Positions 8,877-17,377 of a stretch of DNA of 64,000 nt are shown here, in pieces. The notes beneath the pieces were generated by a model. That model ran no database searches, was not told where the DNA came from, and saw nothing but the letters and a program-made list of their open reading frames with translations. Made by a program: the position numbers and the translations under genes. Origin of the DNA: an uncultured Neokomagataea sp. (GTDB lineage: Bacteria; Pseudomonadota; Alphaproteobacteria; Acetobacterales; Acetobacteraceae). Numbering within the stretch: position 1 is the stretch's first letter; each line of letters begins with the position of its first letter. The stretch spans positions 45,667 to 109,666 of the forward strand of contig NZ_CAMKWA010000008.1 of assembly GCF_946476835.1 (NCBI RefSeq), in the 5' to 3' direction.

Positions 8877-9698
8877 GTGACCCTTCCTTCCCTTAAGGAC
8901 AGCATCCAACAACACGGGCTTGATGCCAAAAAAGCCCTTGGACAGCACTTCCTTCTTGATCCGGGCCTCTGCGCCCGGATTGCGGCCCTCGGCGGTGACC
9001 TCACAGGCCGCAGCGTAGTGGAAATTGGCCCCGGGCCCGGTGGCCTCACCCGCGCCCTGATCAACACGCCCGCAGACCGTATCGACGCCGTTGAAATTGA
9101 CGAACGCGCATGGCCATTGCTGGAAGAACTCGCTGACTATGCCGATGGCCGCCTCCACATCGTACGGCAGGATGCCCTCACGCTTGATGCCGCCACCCTC
9201 GGCCCCGCTCCACGCCAAATCGTGGCCAATCTACCCTATAACGTCGCGACCCCTCTCTTAGTCGGCTGGCTTCGCCAAGCGGCTTCGTGGGAGCGTATGG
9301 CACTCATGTTCCAACTGGAAGTCGCAGAACGCATTTGCGCAGCCCCCGGAACATCCGCTTATGGGCGCCTTGCTGTTCTCGCGCAGTGGTGTGCTCAATG
9401 CAGCGTCGCACTCAAAATTCCACCAGGCGCTTTTTCTCCGCCTCCAAAAGTGCACTCGGCTGTTGCTGTCATTATTCCACATGCTGAACAGCCCGCTCCT
9501 GCACTCTTCAAAGCGATGGAACGTGTCACCGCTGCCGCCTTTGGACAACGCCGTAAAATGCTGCGTTCTTCCTTAAAGTCCATCGGCGGTGAAACCCTCC
9601 TTGCACGTGCAGAGATCAAGCCAACACGCCGCGCAGAAACCCTCTCTGTGGACGAATTCGCACGCCTGGCTGCACTGCATCACGCCGATCGGTCGTGA
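8877..9698 (+). CDS. rsmA: 16S rRNA (adenine1518-N6/adenine1519-N6)-dimethyltransferase
   Basis: KsgA dimethylates two adjacent adenines in the 3' hairpin of 16S rRNA late in 30S assembly, using S-adenosylmethionine. The 273-residue protein has the entry motif LGQHFLLD (21-28), SAM-binding motif I VVEIGPGPGGLTRAL (47-61), acidic EIDE in motif II, and the catalytic NLPYN (118-122) of adenine-N6 methylases. The start is GTG, placed just before the family's conserved N-terminus. It lies 16 nt after surA and overlaps tag at its end (GTGA). Confidence 0.95.
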   Translation: MTLPSLKDSIQQHGLDAKKALGQHFLLDPGLCARIAALGGDLTGRSVVEIGPGPGGLTRALINTPADRIDAVEIDERAWPLLEELADYADGRLHIVRQDALTLDAATLGPAPRQIVANLPYNVATPLLVGWLRQAASWERMALMFQLEVAERICAAPGTSAYGRLAVLAQWCAQCSVALKIPPGAFSPPPKVHSAVAVIIPHAEQPAPALFKAMERVTAAAFGQRRKMLRSSLKSIGGETLLARAEIKPTRRAETLSVDEFARLAALHHADRS

Positions 9699-10276
9699 TC
9701 TCACGCCCACGCTGTACATGGGCTGAGGCTACCCCACTTCTTCAACGCTACCATGATGAAGAGTGGGGAAACCCCATCACTGAAGACCGAGCACTCTGGG
9801 AAAGCCTCATATTAGAAGGCTTTCAGGCAGGCCTCTCATGGCGCATTATTCTCGAACGACGTACGGCGCTCCGAACAGCCTTCGCACATTTTATTCCTGA
9901 AAAACTGATCCATTTCACGCCACATGATGTCGAACGCCTCATGCAAGATAAAACAATCATCCGCTCCCGCGCCAAAATCACCAGCGTCATCTCTAACGCA
10001 CATGCATATTTAAAAATGCGGATACAGGGGGAAAGCCTAAACAGCCTCCTCAACCACTACATTCCCCAATACCCAATCACCAACCACTCAGAGGCCCCTC
10101 TAACGCAATCCCCACTTTCCCAAGAGATCGCACAAGCACTTAAAAAGCGTGGATTTAAATTCGTCGGCCCAACGATTATCTACTCTTGGCTACAAGCGAT
10201 CGGCAGAGTGGATGACCATGAACCGCAATGTTACGCTCGGCGCGATCACGCACTCGCCTCACAGCATGACAAATAA
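9695..10276 (+). CDS. tag: DNA-3-methyladenine glycosylase I
   Basis: Base-excision enzyme that removes 3-methyladenine from alkylated DNA. The 193-residue length matches the family. The zinc-snap ligands expected from E. coli Tag are present: C7, H20 in YHDEEWG, and H175/C179 in HEPQC. Family blocks LEGFQAGLSWRIIL, IIRSRAKI and KKRGFKFVGPTIIYSWLQA are clear. The GTG start overlaps the rsmA stop, so it is probably translated from the same message. The 3' end overlaps ynfA slightly. Confidence 0.95.
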   Translation: MISRPRCTWAEATPLLQRYHDEEWGNPITEDRALWESLILEGFQAGLSWRIILERRTALRTAFAHFIPEKLIHFTPHDVERLMQDKTIIRSRAKITSVISNAHAYLKMRIQGESLNSLLNHYIPQYPITNHSEAPLTQSPLSQEIAQALKKRGFKFVGPTIIYSWLQAIGRVDDHEPQCYARRDHALASQHDK

Positions 10277-10607
10277 CGCTATGCTCTTCATCCTCACCTA
10301 TGCTGCCGCCGCATTATGCGAGATTTTTGGTTGTTTTACCTTCTGGATGTGGCTTCGCCTCTCCAAATCAGCCTTGTGGCTTCTCCCGGGCTGCGTGTCT
10401 CTCATCGCTTTTGCCGCCCTCTTAACGCTGATTGATACCGCTGAAGCCGGACGCGCCTATGCCGCCTATGCGGGCATCTACATCGCTGCCTCTATCATCT
10501 GGCTTTGGCTCGTTGAAGACACGCAACCCGATTTATGGGATATGAGCGGCACAGCCTTTTGCCTCATCGGCGCAGGTATCATCTTTTTCGCGCCACACCG
10601 CAGCTAA
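10266..10607 (+). CDS. YnfA/UPF0060 family small membrane protein
   Basis: A 113-residue protein with four hydrophobic segments and the family signatures ALCEIFGCFTFWMWL near the start and GRAYAAYAGIYIAASIIWLW in the second half. The role of the family is uncertain; it resembles small multidrug resistance proteins in size and topology. The reading frame is open back to 10149, but that part lies inside tag in another frame, so a start at 10266 (MTNNAMLF) or 10281 fits the usual length near 108. The stop overlaps the stop of the DinB gene on the other strand, so the two genes converge with no space between. Confidence 0.88.
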   Translation: MTNNAMLFILTYAAAALCEIFGCFTFWMWLRLSKSALWLLPGCVSLIAFAALLTLIDTAEAGRAYAAYAGIYIAASIIWLWLVEDTQPDLWDMSGTAFCLIGAGIIFFAPHRS

Positions 10608-11149
10608 GCACCACGCTCCGGACATACAAAGACAGTAAAATCATTTGAAGGCCAGTCATACGGAATCTGCTTCAACATATCCCCAACAAAACCGCGATGA
10701 TAAGTGGCATGATTAACAATATGCAGCACAATATCTTCCCGCGTCATCGCAGCCTGACGACCATTTAAAAATTCAAAATGCACGAGCACATCTAGGTCAT
10801 CATCTCTCCATGACCCGACATGCTCAAGATACCAGTCATTCATACGCTCCACAAAGACTACAAGCTCATCAACGCTTGGCGTATGCTCCGTATTTCGCGT
10901 TTGGTACGTGTGCGGCAATCCTAAAAGATGGTGCTTAAAAATATCATCGACAACACAGCTATGATTCATCGTCCGCACGATATTATCAAATGTTGTCTTA
11001 CGAACTCTAAAAGCCTCCTCCTGCGGGATAGACTTCACAGCATGGCACGCCAAATCATCTGCCCATTTCTTATATTCTAGCAGCTTCATCAGCGTATTAA
11101 CGCGAATATGGGATGCTAAAGACACCGTATCTTGCATATCCTGCGTCAT
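10604..11149 (-). CDS. DinB family protein (metal-binding four-helix bundle)
   Basis: About 181 residues. The DinB/YfiT fold is a four-helix bundle with a three-histidine metal site. Counting from the upstream ATG at 11158, the candidates are H66 (TMNHS) and H150/H154 in the NHATYHRGFVGDML block, the classic DinB signature. Family members include bacillithiol- or mycothiol-dependent transferases and many of unknown function, so no reaction is assigned. A GAGGA sits 9 nt before the ATG at 11149 but touches the ATG at 11158, so the downstream start is preferred. It lies behind the terminator of the ribosomal operon and is probably expressed on its own. Confidence 0.85.
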   Translation of the reverse strand: MTQDMQDTVSLASHIRVNTLMKLLEYKKWADDLACHAVKSIPQEEAFRVRKTTFDNIVRTMNHSCVVDDIFKHHLLGLPHTYQTRNTEHTPSVDELVVFVERMNDWYLEHVGSWRDDDLDVLVHFEFLNGRQAAMTREDIVLHIVNHATYHRGFVGDMLKQIPYDWPSNDFTVFVCPERGA

Positions 11150-11187
11150 AAGAGTCATTCCTCAGCATTTTTATAGAGCCATAAATA

Positions 11188-11225
11188 CAAAAAACCCGGG
11201 GCAGGAAAACCTGCCACCGGGCTTT
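11188..11225 (-). terminator. Rho-independent terminator of the rpsF-rpsR-rplI operon
   Basis: Read on the minus strand, a GC-rich stem AGCCCGGTGGCAGG / CCTGCCCCGGGTT with a TTTT loop and one G/C mismatch is followed by TTTTTTG. It lies about 40 nt after the rplI stop. Its A-rich other flank makes weak termination in the opposite direction possible. Confidence 0.88.
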
Positions 11226-11263
11226 TCATTCTACACAATAAAGCATGCCCGAAGGCAAACACC

Positions 11264-11857
11264 TTATTCTGCAGCAGCGTCTTCTACAGCGGCTTCAGCT
11301 GCAGCTTCTTCAGCTGCATTTTCAGCCTGCAGGTCACCAAGGATGTTTTCATCCTCTTCCTGCACGCCTACTTCTTCACCACGTGCCTGACGTTCAGCTT
11401 CTTCTTCTGAACGTGCGACGTTAACCGTCAGCGAGATAGACACTTCTGGGTGCAGAACAACCTTAGCGATCGTCAGGCCAAGAGCCTTGATCGGGTGTTC
11501 CAGAACAACCTGCTGACGAGAAATCGTCAGGCCAGCATCCGTTGCTGCAACCGCGATGTCACGGGTGCTAACGGAGCCGTACAAGCTGCCGCTGTCGCTT
11601 GCTTGACGAATGACAACGACGGAAAGGTCGTGCATACGCTCTGCAAGGCGCTCAGCTTCTTCACGCTTCTTCAGGTTCAGAGCTTCGAGCTGAACGCGTT
11701 CAGTTTCAAAGCGCTTCTGGTTAGCAGCGGTTGCACGAAGTGCCTTGCCTTGCGGCAAAAGGAAGTTACGTGCGTAGCCCGGCTTCACGTGGACGAGATC
11801 GCCCATCTGGCCGAGATGCTCAACCCGCTGCAGCAGGATCAATGCGGTCTGGGACAT
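11264..11857 (-). CDS. rplI: 50S ribosomal protein L9 with acidic alanine-rich tail
   Basis: Binds domain V of 23S rRNA and bridges toward neighbouring ribosomes. The N-terminal RNA-binding lobe is clear ([20 protein letters not shown], then [11 protein letters not shown]), followed by the long connecting helix and C-terminal lobe ([14 protein letters not shown]). Total length is 197 residues against about 150 in E. coli. The extra C-terminal 45 or so residues consist mainly of Glu and Ala, ending [14 protein letters not shown], and are probably disordered. GAGGAGA precedes the ATG. It is the last gene of the rpsF-rpsR-rplI operon. Confidence 0.97.
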   Translation of the reverse strand: MSQTALILLQRVEHLGQMGDLVHVKPGYARNFLLPQGKALRATAANQKRFETERVQLEALNLKKREEAERLAERMHDLSVVVIRQASDSGSLYGSVSTRDIAVAATDAGLTISRQQVVLEHPIKALGLTIAKVVLHPEVSISLTVNVARSEEEAERQARGEEVGVQEEDENILGDLQAENAAEEAAAEAAVEDAAAE

Positions 11858-11867
11858 GATGCTCTCC

Positions 11868-12149
11868 TCAGTTCACAACATAAGGAAGCAGAGCGAGGAA
11901 GCGCGCACGCTTAATCGCTTGAGCCAGCTCACGCTGCTTCTTAGCCGAAACGGCCGTGATACGGCTCGGTACAATCTTACCACGTTCCGACAGGAAGCGG
12001 CTCAGCAGACGTACGTCTTTGTAATCGATCTTCGGCGCATTCGGGCCGGAGAACGGGCAAGACTTACGACGACGGTAGAACGGACGACGTGCGCCAACAG
12101 CTGTACGACGAGCGGCTGGGTTCACTTCAGTGGTGTTGATGTCAGACAT
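11868..12149 (-). CDS. rpsR: 30S ribosomal protein S18
   Basis: Forms a pair with S6 on the platform of the small subunit. The 93-residue protein has the basic block [15 protein letters not shown] and the core [20 protein letters not shown] followed by [20 protein letters not shown], the S18 signature. A short, polar N-terminal extension (about 20 residues) precedes it. It sits 5 nt after rpsF and 10 nt before rplI, as expected for the conserved operon. Confidence 0.97.
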   Translation of the reverse strand: MSDINTTEVNPAARRTAVGARRPFYRRRKSCPFSGPNAPKIDYKDVRLLSRFLSERGKIVPSRITAVSAKKQRELAQAIKRARFLALLPYVVN

Positions 12150-12154
12150 TCTTC

Positions 12155-12628
12155 TTACTCAGCTCCTGCCTCAGCCTCGGCGCGTGCGCGATATTCTTCG
12201 CGATCTTCGCTACCACGACGTCCACCACGACCGCTTTCAAAGCGACCGGACGGCTTGGAGCCACCACGGAAAGAACCGCGCTCACCACGGTCACCACGGT
12301 CATCGCCCTTACGAGCCAGAACCGGAGACGGGGTTTCGTCGATTTCGTCAATACGCAGCGTCAGAACGCGCAGAACGTCTTCGTTCAGACCAAGCTGACG
12401 CTCAACTTCGCGCAGAACGTCGGACGCACACTCGATACCGAGCAGGACGTAATGGCCCTTACGGTTCTTCTTGATGCGATAAGCCAGCGAACGCAGGCCC
12501 CAGAATTCACGCTTCTTGATCGAGCCGCCGTTTTCAGTCAGCAGGGTTTCGATCGTTTCAACAATGCTCTCGACCTGAGCCTGAGACACATCGTTACGTG
12601 CGATAAGCACGCTTTCATACAATGGCAT
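12155..12628 (-). CDS. rpsF: 30S ribosomal protein S6 with Arg/Gly/Glu-rich tail
   Basis: Small-subunit platform protein that binds with S18. The ferredoxin-like core occupies about residues 1-95 ([36 protein letters not shown]). The remaining 60 residues form an Arg/Gly/Glu-rich tail ([16 protein letters not shown]) ending in alternating Arg/Ala/Glu. E. coli S6 also has an acidic tail that RimK lengthens with glutamates, but this one is of different composition. An AGGGAGA lies ahead of the ATG. First gene of the operon. Confidence 0.97.
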   Translation of the reverse strand: MPLYESVLIARNDVSQAQVESIVETIETLLTENGGSIKKREFWGLRSLAYRIKKNRKGHYVLLGIECASDVLREVERQLGLNEDVLRVLTLRIDEIDETPSPVLARKGDDRGDRGERGSFRGGSKPSGRFESGRGGRRGSEDREEYRARAEAEAGAE

Positions 12629-12825
12629 GTGCTCTCCCTTCGGATAAGTTCAACCCAACTGTTCTGACCCATGCCAAAACAGTGCCCTGTCATACAGGCA
12701 TAATCGCTTGATGAATGGAGCACGGGTATAGCTGGTGCGATGCCACATCGCCCAGCAGGGAAGAACGGCAGAAACCACATTTTACTACAAAAAACAAGAA
12801 AGAATCGACATAGCCGCCATCGGCC

Positions 12826-13398
12826 TTATTGCCCAGACGCAGGCCAGTACTCCTGCGGCACATCCCACCGCTCACGGATCACACGCGTCACCTGAAAACC
12901 GACCTTCTTATAATTTGGCAGCGCACGTGGGTGATCGAGCGTACACGTATTCACCTCAAGCTTTGATACGCCCATATAAAAGGCATGCGCCACGGCTCGC
13001 TCCAACAAAAAGCGTCCCAAACCATGCCCAATGGCGCACGGCAACAACCCAAAATATGCAAGCTCTGACACCATCGGGGACACACGATGAAGTTCATAAA
13101 ACCCCAATGGCGCTCCCTGCTGATCATGCAGAACCATAATGAAACGCTCAGGATCACGTAATAACGCGGCAAGAGCATCTTCAGGCATTTTTCGGCGCAT
13201 CCACCAGCAATATGCCGCGCCCACATCCCTATAAAGCCGCCTGTATAACCCGACAGCAGAAGGGGCCAGCCTTGTTAAGGCTAGCCCCTCCGGTAGAGGC
13301 GGCACATCCGTGCTACCTCTCACCATTTCGAGAAACGTAACATCTACATCCAAGCGGGTTGTTGGCCCACAAGCACGCAGCCAATACTCCACGATCAA
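12826..13398 (-). CDS. GNAT-family N-acetyltransferase, translationally coupled to rpoD
   Basis: A 190-residue protein with a GNAT core: a strand ending in [11 protein letters not shown], then the acetyl-CoA loop near [21 protein letters not shown] (a variant of the Q/RxxGxG/A motif), then [23 protein letters not shown], the C-terminal alpha4-beta6 region. Aromatic and acidic residues in the middle ([16 protein letters not shown]) are seen in acetyltransferases of unknown substrate. The only good starts are a TTG overlapping the rpoD stop (TTGA) or a GTG two codons on. It therefore probably depends on ribosomes finishing rpoD. Substrate unknown. Confidence 0.82.
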   Translation of the reverse strand: MIVEYWLRACGPTTRLDVDVTFLEMVRGSTDVPPLPEGLALTRLAPSAVGLYRRLYRDVGAAYCWWMRRKMPEDALAALLRDPERFIMVLHDQQGAPLGFYELHRVSPMVSELAYFGLLPCAIGHGLGRFLLERAVAHAFYMGVSKLEVNTCTLDHPRALPNYKKVGFQVTRVIRERWDVPQEYWPASGQ

Positions 13399-15344
13399 TT
13401 ATCGTCGAGGAAGGAGCGCAGCTTACGGCTACGGCTCGGATGCTTCAGCTTACGAAGCGCCTTTGCCTCAATCTGACGAATACGCTCACGGGTCACGTTA
13501 AACTGCTGGCCAACTTCTTCCAGCGTGTGATCCGTGTTCATGCCAATACCAAAGCGCATACGCAGCACACGCTCTTCACGCGGCGTCAATGATGCCAGAA
13601 CACGCGTCGTCGCTTCACGTAGATTGGTCTGAATCGCGGCATCCAACGGAATAACAGCCGTCTTATCCTCAATGAAGTCACCAAGATGGCTATCTTCCTC
13701 GTCACCAATCGGCGTTTCGAGAGAAATTGGCTCCTTGGCAATCTTGAGAACCTTACGGACCTTCTCAAGCGGCATCCCCAGCTTTTCAGCCAGTTCTTCC
13801 GGAGCAGGTTCGCGCCCGATCTCATGCAGCATCTGACGTGACGTACGAACCAGCTTATTGATCGTTTCGATCATGTGCACCGGAATACGGATCGTCTTCG
13901 CCTGATCAGCAATAGAACGTGTAATGGCCTGACGGATCCACCACGTCGCATAGGTAGAGAACTTATAACCGCGGCGATACTCGAACTTATCAACAGCTTT
14001 CATCAAGCCGATATTACCTTCTTGGATCAGATCCAAGAATTGCAAACCACGGTTCGTGTACTTCTTCGCAATCGAAATAACGAGACGCAGATTGGCCTCA
14101 ATCATTTCCTTCTTAGCGCGCGTGGAATCACGCTCACCACGTGAAATCGTGGCATAAACACGACGGAACTCACCAACCGGCAAACCCGTCTCATGCAGCA
14201 AAGTCGCCAGTTCGTTCCGCAGATGCTCCAGAGACGCAACATGCTTCGTCGTCAGCGTTTTCCAGCCCTTGCCAGGCAGCTTGCTGATGAACTCAATCCA
14301 TGTTGGGTCCATTTCACGGTTACGGTACTTTAACAAGAAATCATCACGTGAAATCTTGCAGCTTTCCGCAAGACGCAGCATCCGGCCTTCAATATTATTC
14401 AGGCGCTGAACATGCAGCTTGATCTGTGCAACCAGTTCTTCAATACGATTGTTGTGCAGATGAACCTGCTCAACAATACTCACCAGTTCACTCCGCAGCG
14501 CTTCATAGCTTTGCTCGGCATCAACAGACTGCTCTGCTCCAGCTTCCAAAGCTTCTAGGCGGCGAACCTGAATGGTGCGCAACTTCTCATAAAGCGGCCC
14601 GATTGATTCAAAGCGCTCCAGAATTTCAGGACGAAGCTTTTCTTCAAGCGCGGACAAAGACAGACCACTGCCTTCCTGCTGCTCGCCTTCTTCACCTTCA
14701 TTTTCTGGCGCTTCGTCCTCTGCGGATTCTTCGCCTTCTTCACCCTCTTCTACTTCAGGGCCGGGACCACCAGCCTGACTGGCTTCAAGGTCCACAATAT
14801 CGCGCAGAAGCATCTCGCCATTTTTTAGGCAATCATGCCATGAAATGATCGCACGAATGGTCAATGGGCTTTCGCACAGCCCGCCAATCATTTCATCACG
14901 GCCAGCTTCAATGCGCTTCGCAATCGCGATTTCGCCTTCGCGAGAGAGCAGCTCCACCGTGCCCATCTCACGCAAGTACATACGCACTGGGTCATCGGTA
15001 CGGCTAGCTGCTTCCGCATCGACGTTACCGCCTTGCGGCTCATCAGATGTTTCTTCTTCTGATTCAGCTGCTTCCGTACGTGCCGTTTCGTTCTCTTCCT
15101 GCTCTTCAGCATCAAGAACCTGAATACCCAGTTCTGAAAGCGCAGCCATAACATCTTCAATTTGCTCTGAAGACATCTGGTCCTGCGGCAGAACCGCATT
15201 CAGTTCATCAAAAGTAATATGCCCGCGTTCACGCCCTTTGGCGATCAGCCGCTTAACGGCTGCGGACTGCGTATCCAGAAGCGTAGCATCGCCTTCCTGC
15301 TCCTGCGCGTTCCGTTCCGTATTCGAGGCTGTTTTCGTCGCCAT
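13395..15344 (-). CDS. rpoD: RNA polymerase primary sigma factor RpoD (sigma-70)
   Basis: Housekeeping sigma factor, 649 residues. Region 1.1 is near the N-terminus ([19 protein letters not shown]), followed by region 1.2 ([21 protein letters not shown]). A non-conserved region contains a strongly acidic insert (runs of Glu such as [19 protein letters not shown]). Then come region 2 ([37 protein letters not shown]), region 3 and the region 4 helix-turn-helix ([22 protein letters not shown]). The open frame extends 10 codons upstream, but GGAG 6 nt before the ATG at 15344 fixes the start at MATKTASN. It lies downstream of dnaG in the same direction, the classic macromolecular synthesis arrangement, without an rpsU gene here. 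Confidence 0.98.
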   Translation of the reverse strand: MATKTASNTERNAQEQEGDATLLDTQSAAVKRLIAKGRERGHITFDELNAVLPQDQMSSEQIEDVMAALSELGIQVLDAEEQEENETARTEAAESEEETSDEPQGGNVDAEAASRTDDPVRMYLREMGTVELLSREGEIAIAKRIEAGRDEMIGGLCESPLTIRAIISWHDCLKNGEMLLRDIVDLEASQAGGPGPEVEEGEEGEESAEDEAPENEGEEGEQQEGSGLSLSALEEKLRPEILERFESIGPLYEKLRTIQVRRLEALEAGAEQSVDAEQSYEALRSELVSIVEQVHLHNNRIEELVAQIKLHVQRLNNIEGRMLRLAESCKISRDDFLLKYRNREMDPTWIEFISKLPGKGWKTLTTKHVASLEHLRNELATLLHETGLPVGEFRRVYATISRGERDSTRAKKEMIEANLRLVISIAKKYTNRGLQFLDLIQEGNIGLMKAVDKFEYRRGYKFSTYATWWIRQAITRSIADQAKTIRIPVHMIETINKLVRTSRQMLHEIGREPAPEELAEKLGMPLEKVRKVLKIAKEPISLETPIGDEEDSHLGDFIEDKTAVIPLDAAIQTNLREATTRVLASLTPREERVLRMRFGIGMNTDHTLEEVGQQFNVTRERIRQIEAKALRKLKHPSRSRKLRSFLDDN

Positions 15345-15452
15345 GCGTCTCTCCGTCAAACCCACCGCCTGCAAGCAATTCGGCAGCGTGCAGGTGGTCG
15401 ATCACGCGCCTAAAGTCAAGATTAACTTACAAAAGAAAAACTAAATCACATC

Positions 15453-17282
15453 TCAATCATGAGCCTCAGGGACCTCTCCACGGCGCAATGCATCCAAAAT
15501 TCGCATTCTCGCCAGTAACTTCGCAGGGAAAGTCCCGCCGGTTTCACTATTTTCAGCGTATGCTGAACGAATCGCAGCCTCAATGTCATGCGTGACAGCT
15601 TTTTCAAAGGCCTCAAAGTTCAAAAAACCATAAAAATGCCACCACCGCTCAAGAATTTCTTCATGCACGAGGTCTTCCCCCTCTGCACCCGGCCGCATTT
15701 TTTGTCGAGAACGTACTCCACTCTGTGCCAAAATCTCAGCTGCAGAATGCTCTAAACCATGCTGCTTCAGCCATTGCAAACAGCGCTCATGCGTTAACGC
15801 ACCATCATCCTGCGAGATCCAGTCAAACAACGCAGCACGCAGCACATCTAAGTCTGCAGGCAGTTCAAGCCCACTATAGGCTTGCTCAATCTCTGGCAAA
15901 ATACGCGGGTGCCGCAGCACAAGCGCCGTCAACAAACGTAAACGCTGATCCCCACCGGAAACAACATGCTGCCCCGCTAAAGAGATGCCCCCTTTTTGAA
16001 CGGGCGCCGCAGATTTGCCCCCTCGCCGCCTAAACTGCGTAAAGAACATATCCAGCAACGTACTGCGATACTCACTCGCAAGATTTCGGTCTGGAATAAG
16101 CTGAGATAACGCAACCAAGCGCTCCCTCAATGCGGCACGTTCATCCGGTCCGGGCGACTTCATCCCGCCAATCAACAGATTAAACAGCTCTTCCGCTAAA
16201 GACGTCGAACTCTCTAAAGCCTGCTGCATCGCAGCAGGACCGGAGCGGCGAATTAAACTGTCAGGGTCATCTTTCGCATCCAAACGACAAAAGCGCACCC
16301 GCCGCTCGGGCGTCAATAACGGCAGAGCCACCTCGCAAGAACGTAGAGCAGCACGCGCACCAGCCGCGTCACCGTCCAAACACAAGATTGGAGACGCTGC
16401 CATGCGCCACAAGAGCATAAACTGCTCATCACCCAGCGCCGTTCCCAGTGGCGCCACCCCGCCATGAAAACCAGCCTGATCTAGGGCGATGACATCCATA
16501 TACCCTTCCACAACGATCAACTCTTCACCGCGATGCACCGCCTCGCGCGCATAATCGACATTGTAAAGCGTTCGCCGCTTTGAAAAGAGTGCCGTTTCTG
16601 GCCCGTTGAGATATTTTGGCTGCCCATCTCCCAGTGTACGACCACCAAAAGAGATCAACCGCCCACGCCGATCCCGAATGGGAAATGTAACGCGGTTAAA
16701 AAACAGTTCCCCCTGCGGCCGCCCCTGCTCATCACTCCGCATGACCCCGGCCCGCACAAGCATATCCGCTGTCACATTATGCGGGCGCAATTCCTCAACC
16801 AGACTGCGCCCATCGCCAGACCAGCCAAGTCCAAAACGCTCAATCGTCGCTTCCGTCAGCCCACGCTGGCGCAAATATTCCAGACCTCGCCGCCCTTCGG
16901 CCTGATACAAGCGACGACGGTAAGACGCCTGAACCAAATCCAACACTTCCGTGAGAGATTTTACTTCCTGAGCACGCTGCTGCTGTTGGATATCCTGTTT
17001 TGGCACCTCCAACCCAGCTTCAGCGGCCAATTGCTCCACAGCTTCAGGAAAACTCCGCCCCTCACTTTGCATCACAAACGTAATGGCATCCCCATGCGCA
17101 CCGCACCCAAAACAATGGAAGTGGTCATCATACACATAGAAAGATGGCGTTTTCTCACCATGAAACGGGCAGCAAATTTTCCAATTCCGCCCAGAACGTA
17201 CCAGCTTATGACGGCGACCAATAAGAGACGAAAGGGGCGTACGATTTCGGACTTCGTCGAGGAAGGCTGTATCAAACGCCAT
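15453..17282 (-). CDS. dnaG: DNA primase DnaG
   Basis: Synthesises RNA primers at the replication fork. The 609-residue protein has an N-terminal zinc finger of CHC2 type (C38, H41, C57, C60 in CCPFHGEKTPSF and FHCFGCGAHGD). The RNA polymerase core carries a TOPRIM segment (ELIVVEGYMDVIALDQAG and LCLDGDAAG), and a C-terminal helicase-binding region follows. The short spacing to rpoD (about 110 nt) suggests cotranscription. Confidence 0.97.
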   Translation of the reverse strand: MAFDTAFLDEVRNRTPLSSLIGRRHKLVRSGRNWKICCPFHGEKTPSFYVYDDHFHCFGCGAHGDAITFVMQSEGRSFPEAVEQLAAEAGLEVPKQDIQQQQRAQEVKSLTEVLDLVQASYRRRLYQAEGRRGLEYLRQRGLTEATIERFGLGWSGDGRSLVEELRPHNVTADMLVRAGVMRSDEQGRPQGELFFNRVTFPIRDRRGRLISFGGRTLGDGQPKYLNGPETALFSKRRTLYNVDYAREAVHRGEELIVVEGYMDVIALDQAGFHGGVAPLGTALGDEQFMLLWRMAASPILCLDGDAAGARAALRSCEVALPLLTPERRVRFCRLDAKDDPDSLIRRSGPAAMQQALESSTSLAEELFNLLIGGMKSPGPDERAALRERLVALSQLIPDRNLASEYRSTLLDMFFTQFRRRGGKSAAPVQKGGISLAGQHVVSGGDQRLRLLTALVLRHPRILPEIEQAYSGLELPADLDVLRAALFDWISQDDGALTHERCLQWLKQHGLEHSAAEILAQSGVRSRQKMRPGAEGEDLVHEEILERWWHFYGFLNFEAFEKAVTHDIEAAIRSAYAENSETGGTFPAKLLARMRILDALRRGEVPEAHD

Positions 17283-17377
17283 AATTTATACCACCATTCC
17301 TCAACACCCTGCTGCGCCCCCTTACCTTTAACCCTCTAAATGTTAGAGGTTCTGAGTATTTTTCAATACCCCACCCC

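Noticed and set aside
12629..12825. Possible S6:S18 autoregulatory leader before rpsF
   Set aside because: A CCGAAGGG sequence is near the start codon, but no stem with a properly placed CCG bulge could be drawn with confidence.
17333..17349. CCTCTAA-ATG-TTAGAGG hairpin between the chemoreceptor and dnaG
   Set aside because: Short, AT-rich and without a T-run in the leftward direction; not convincing as a terminator.
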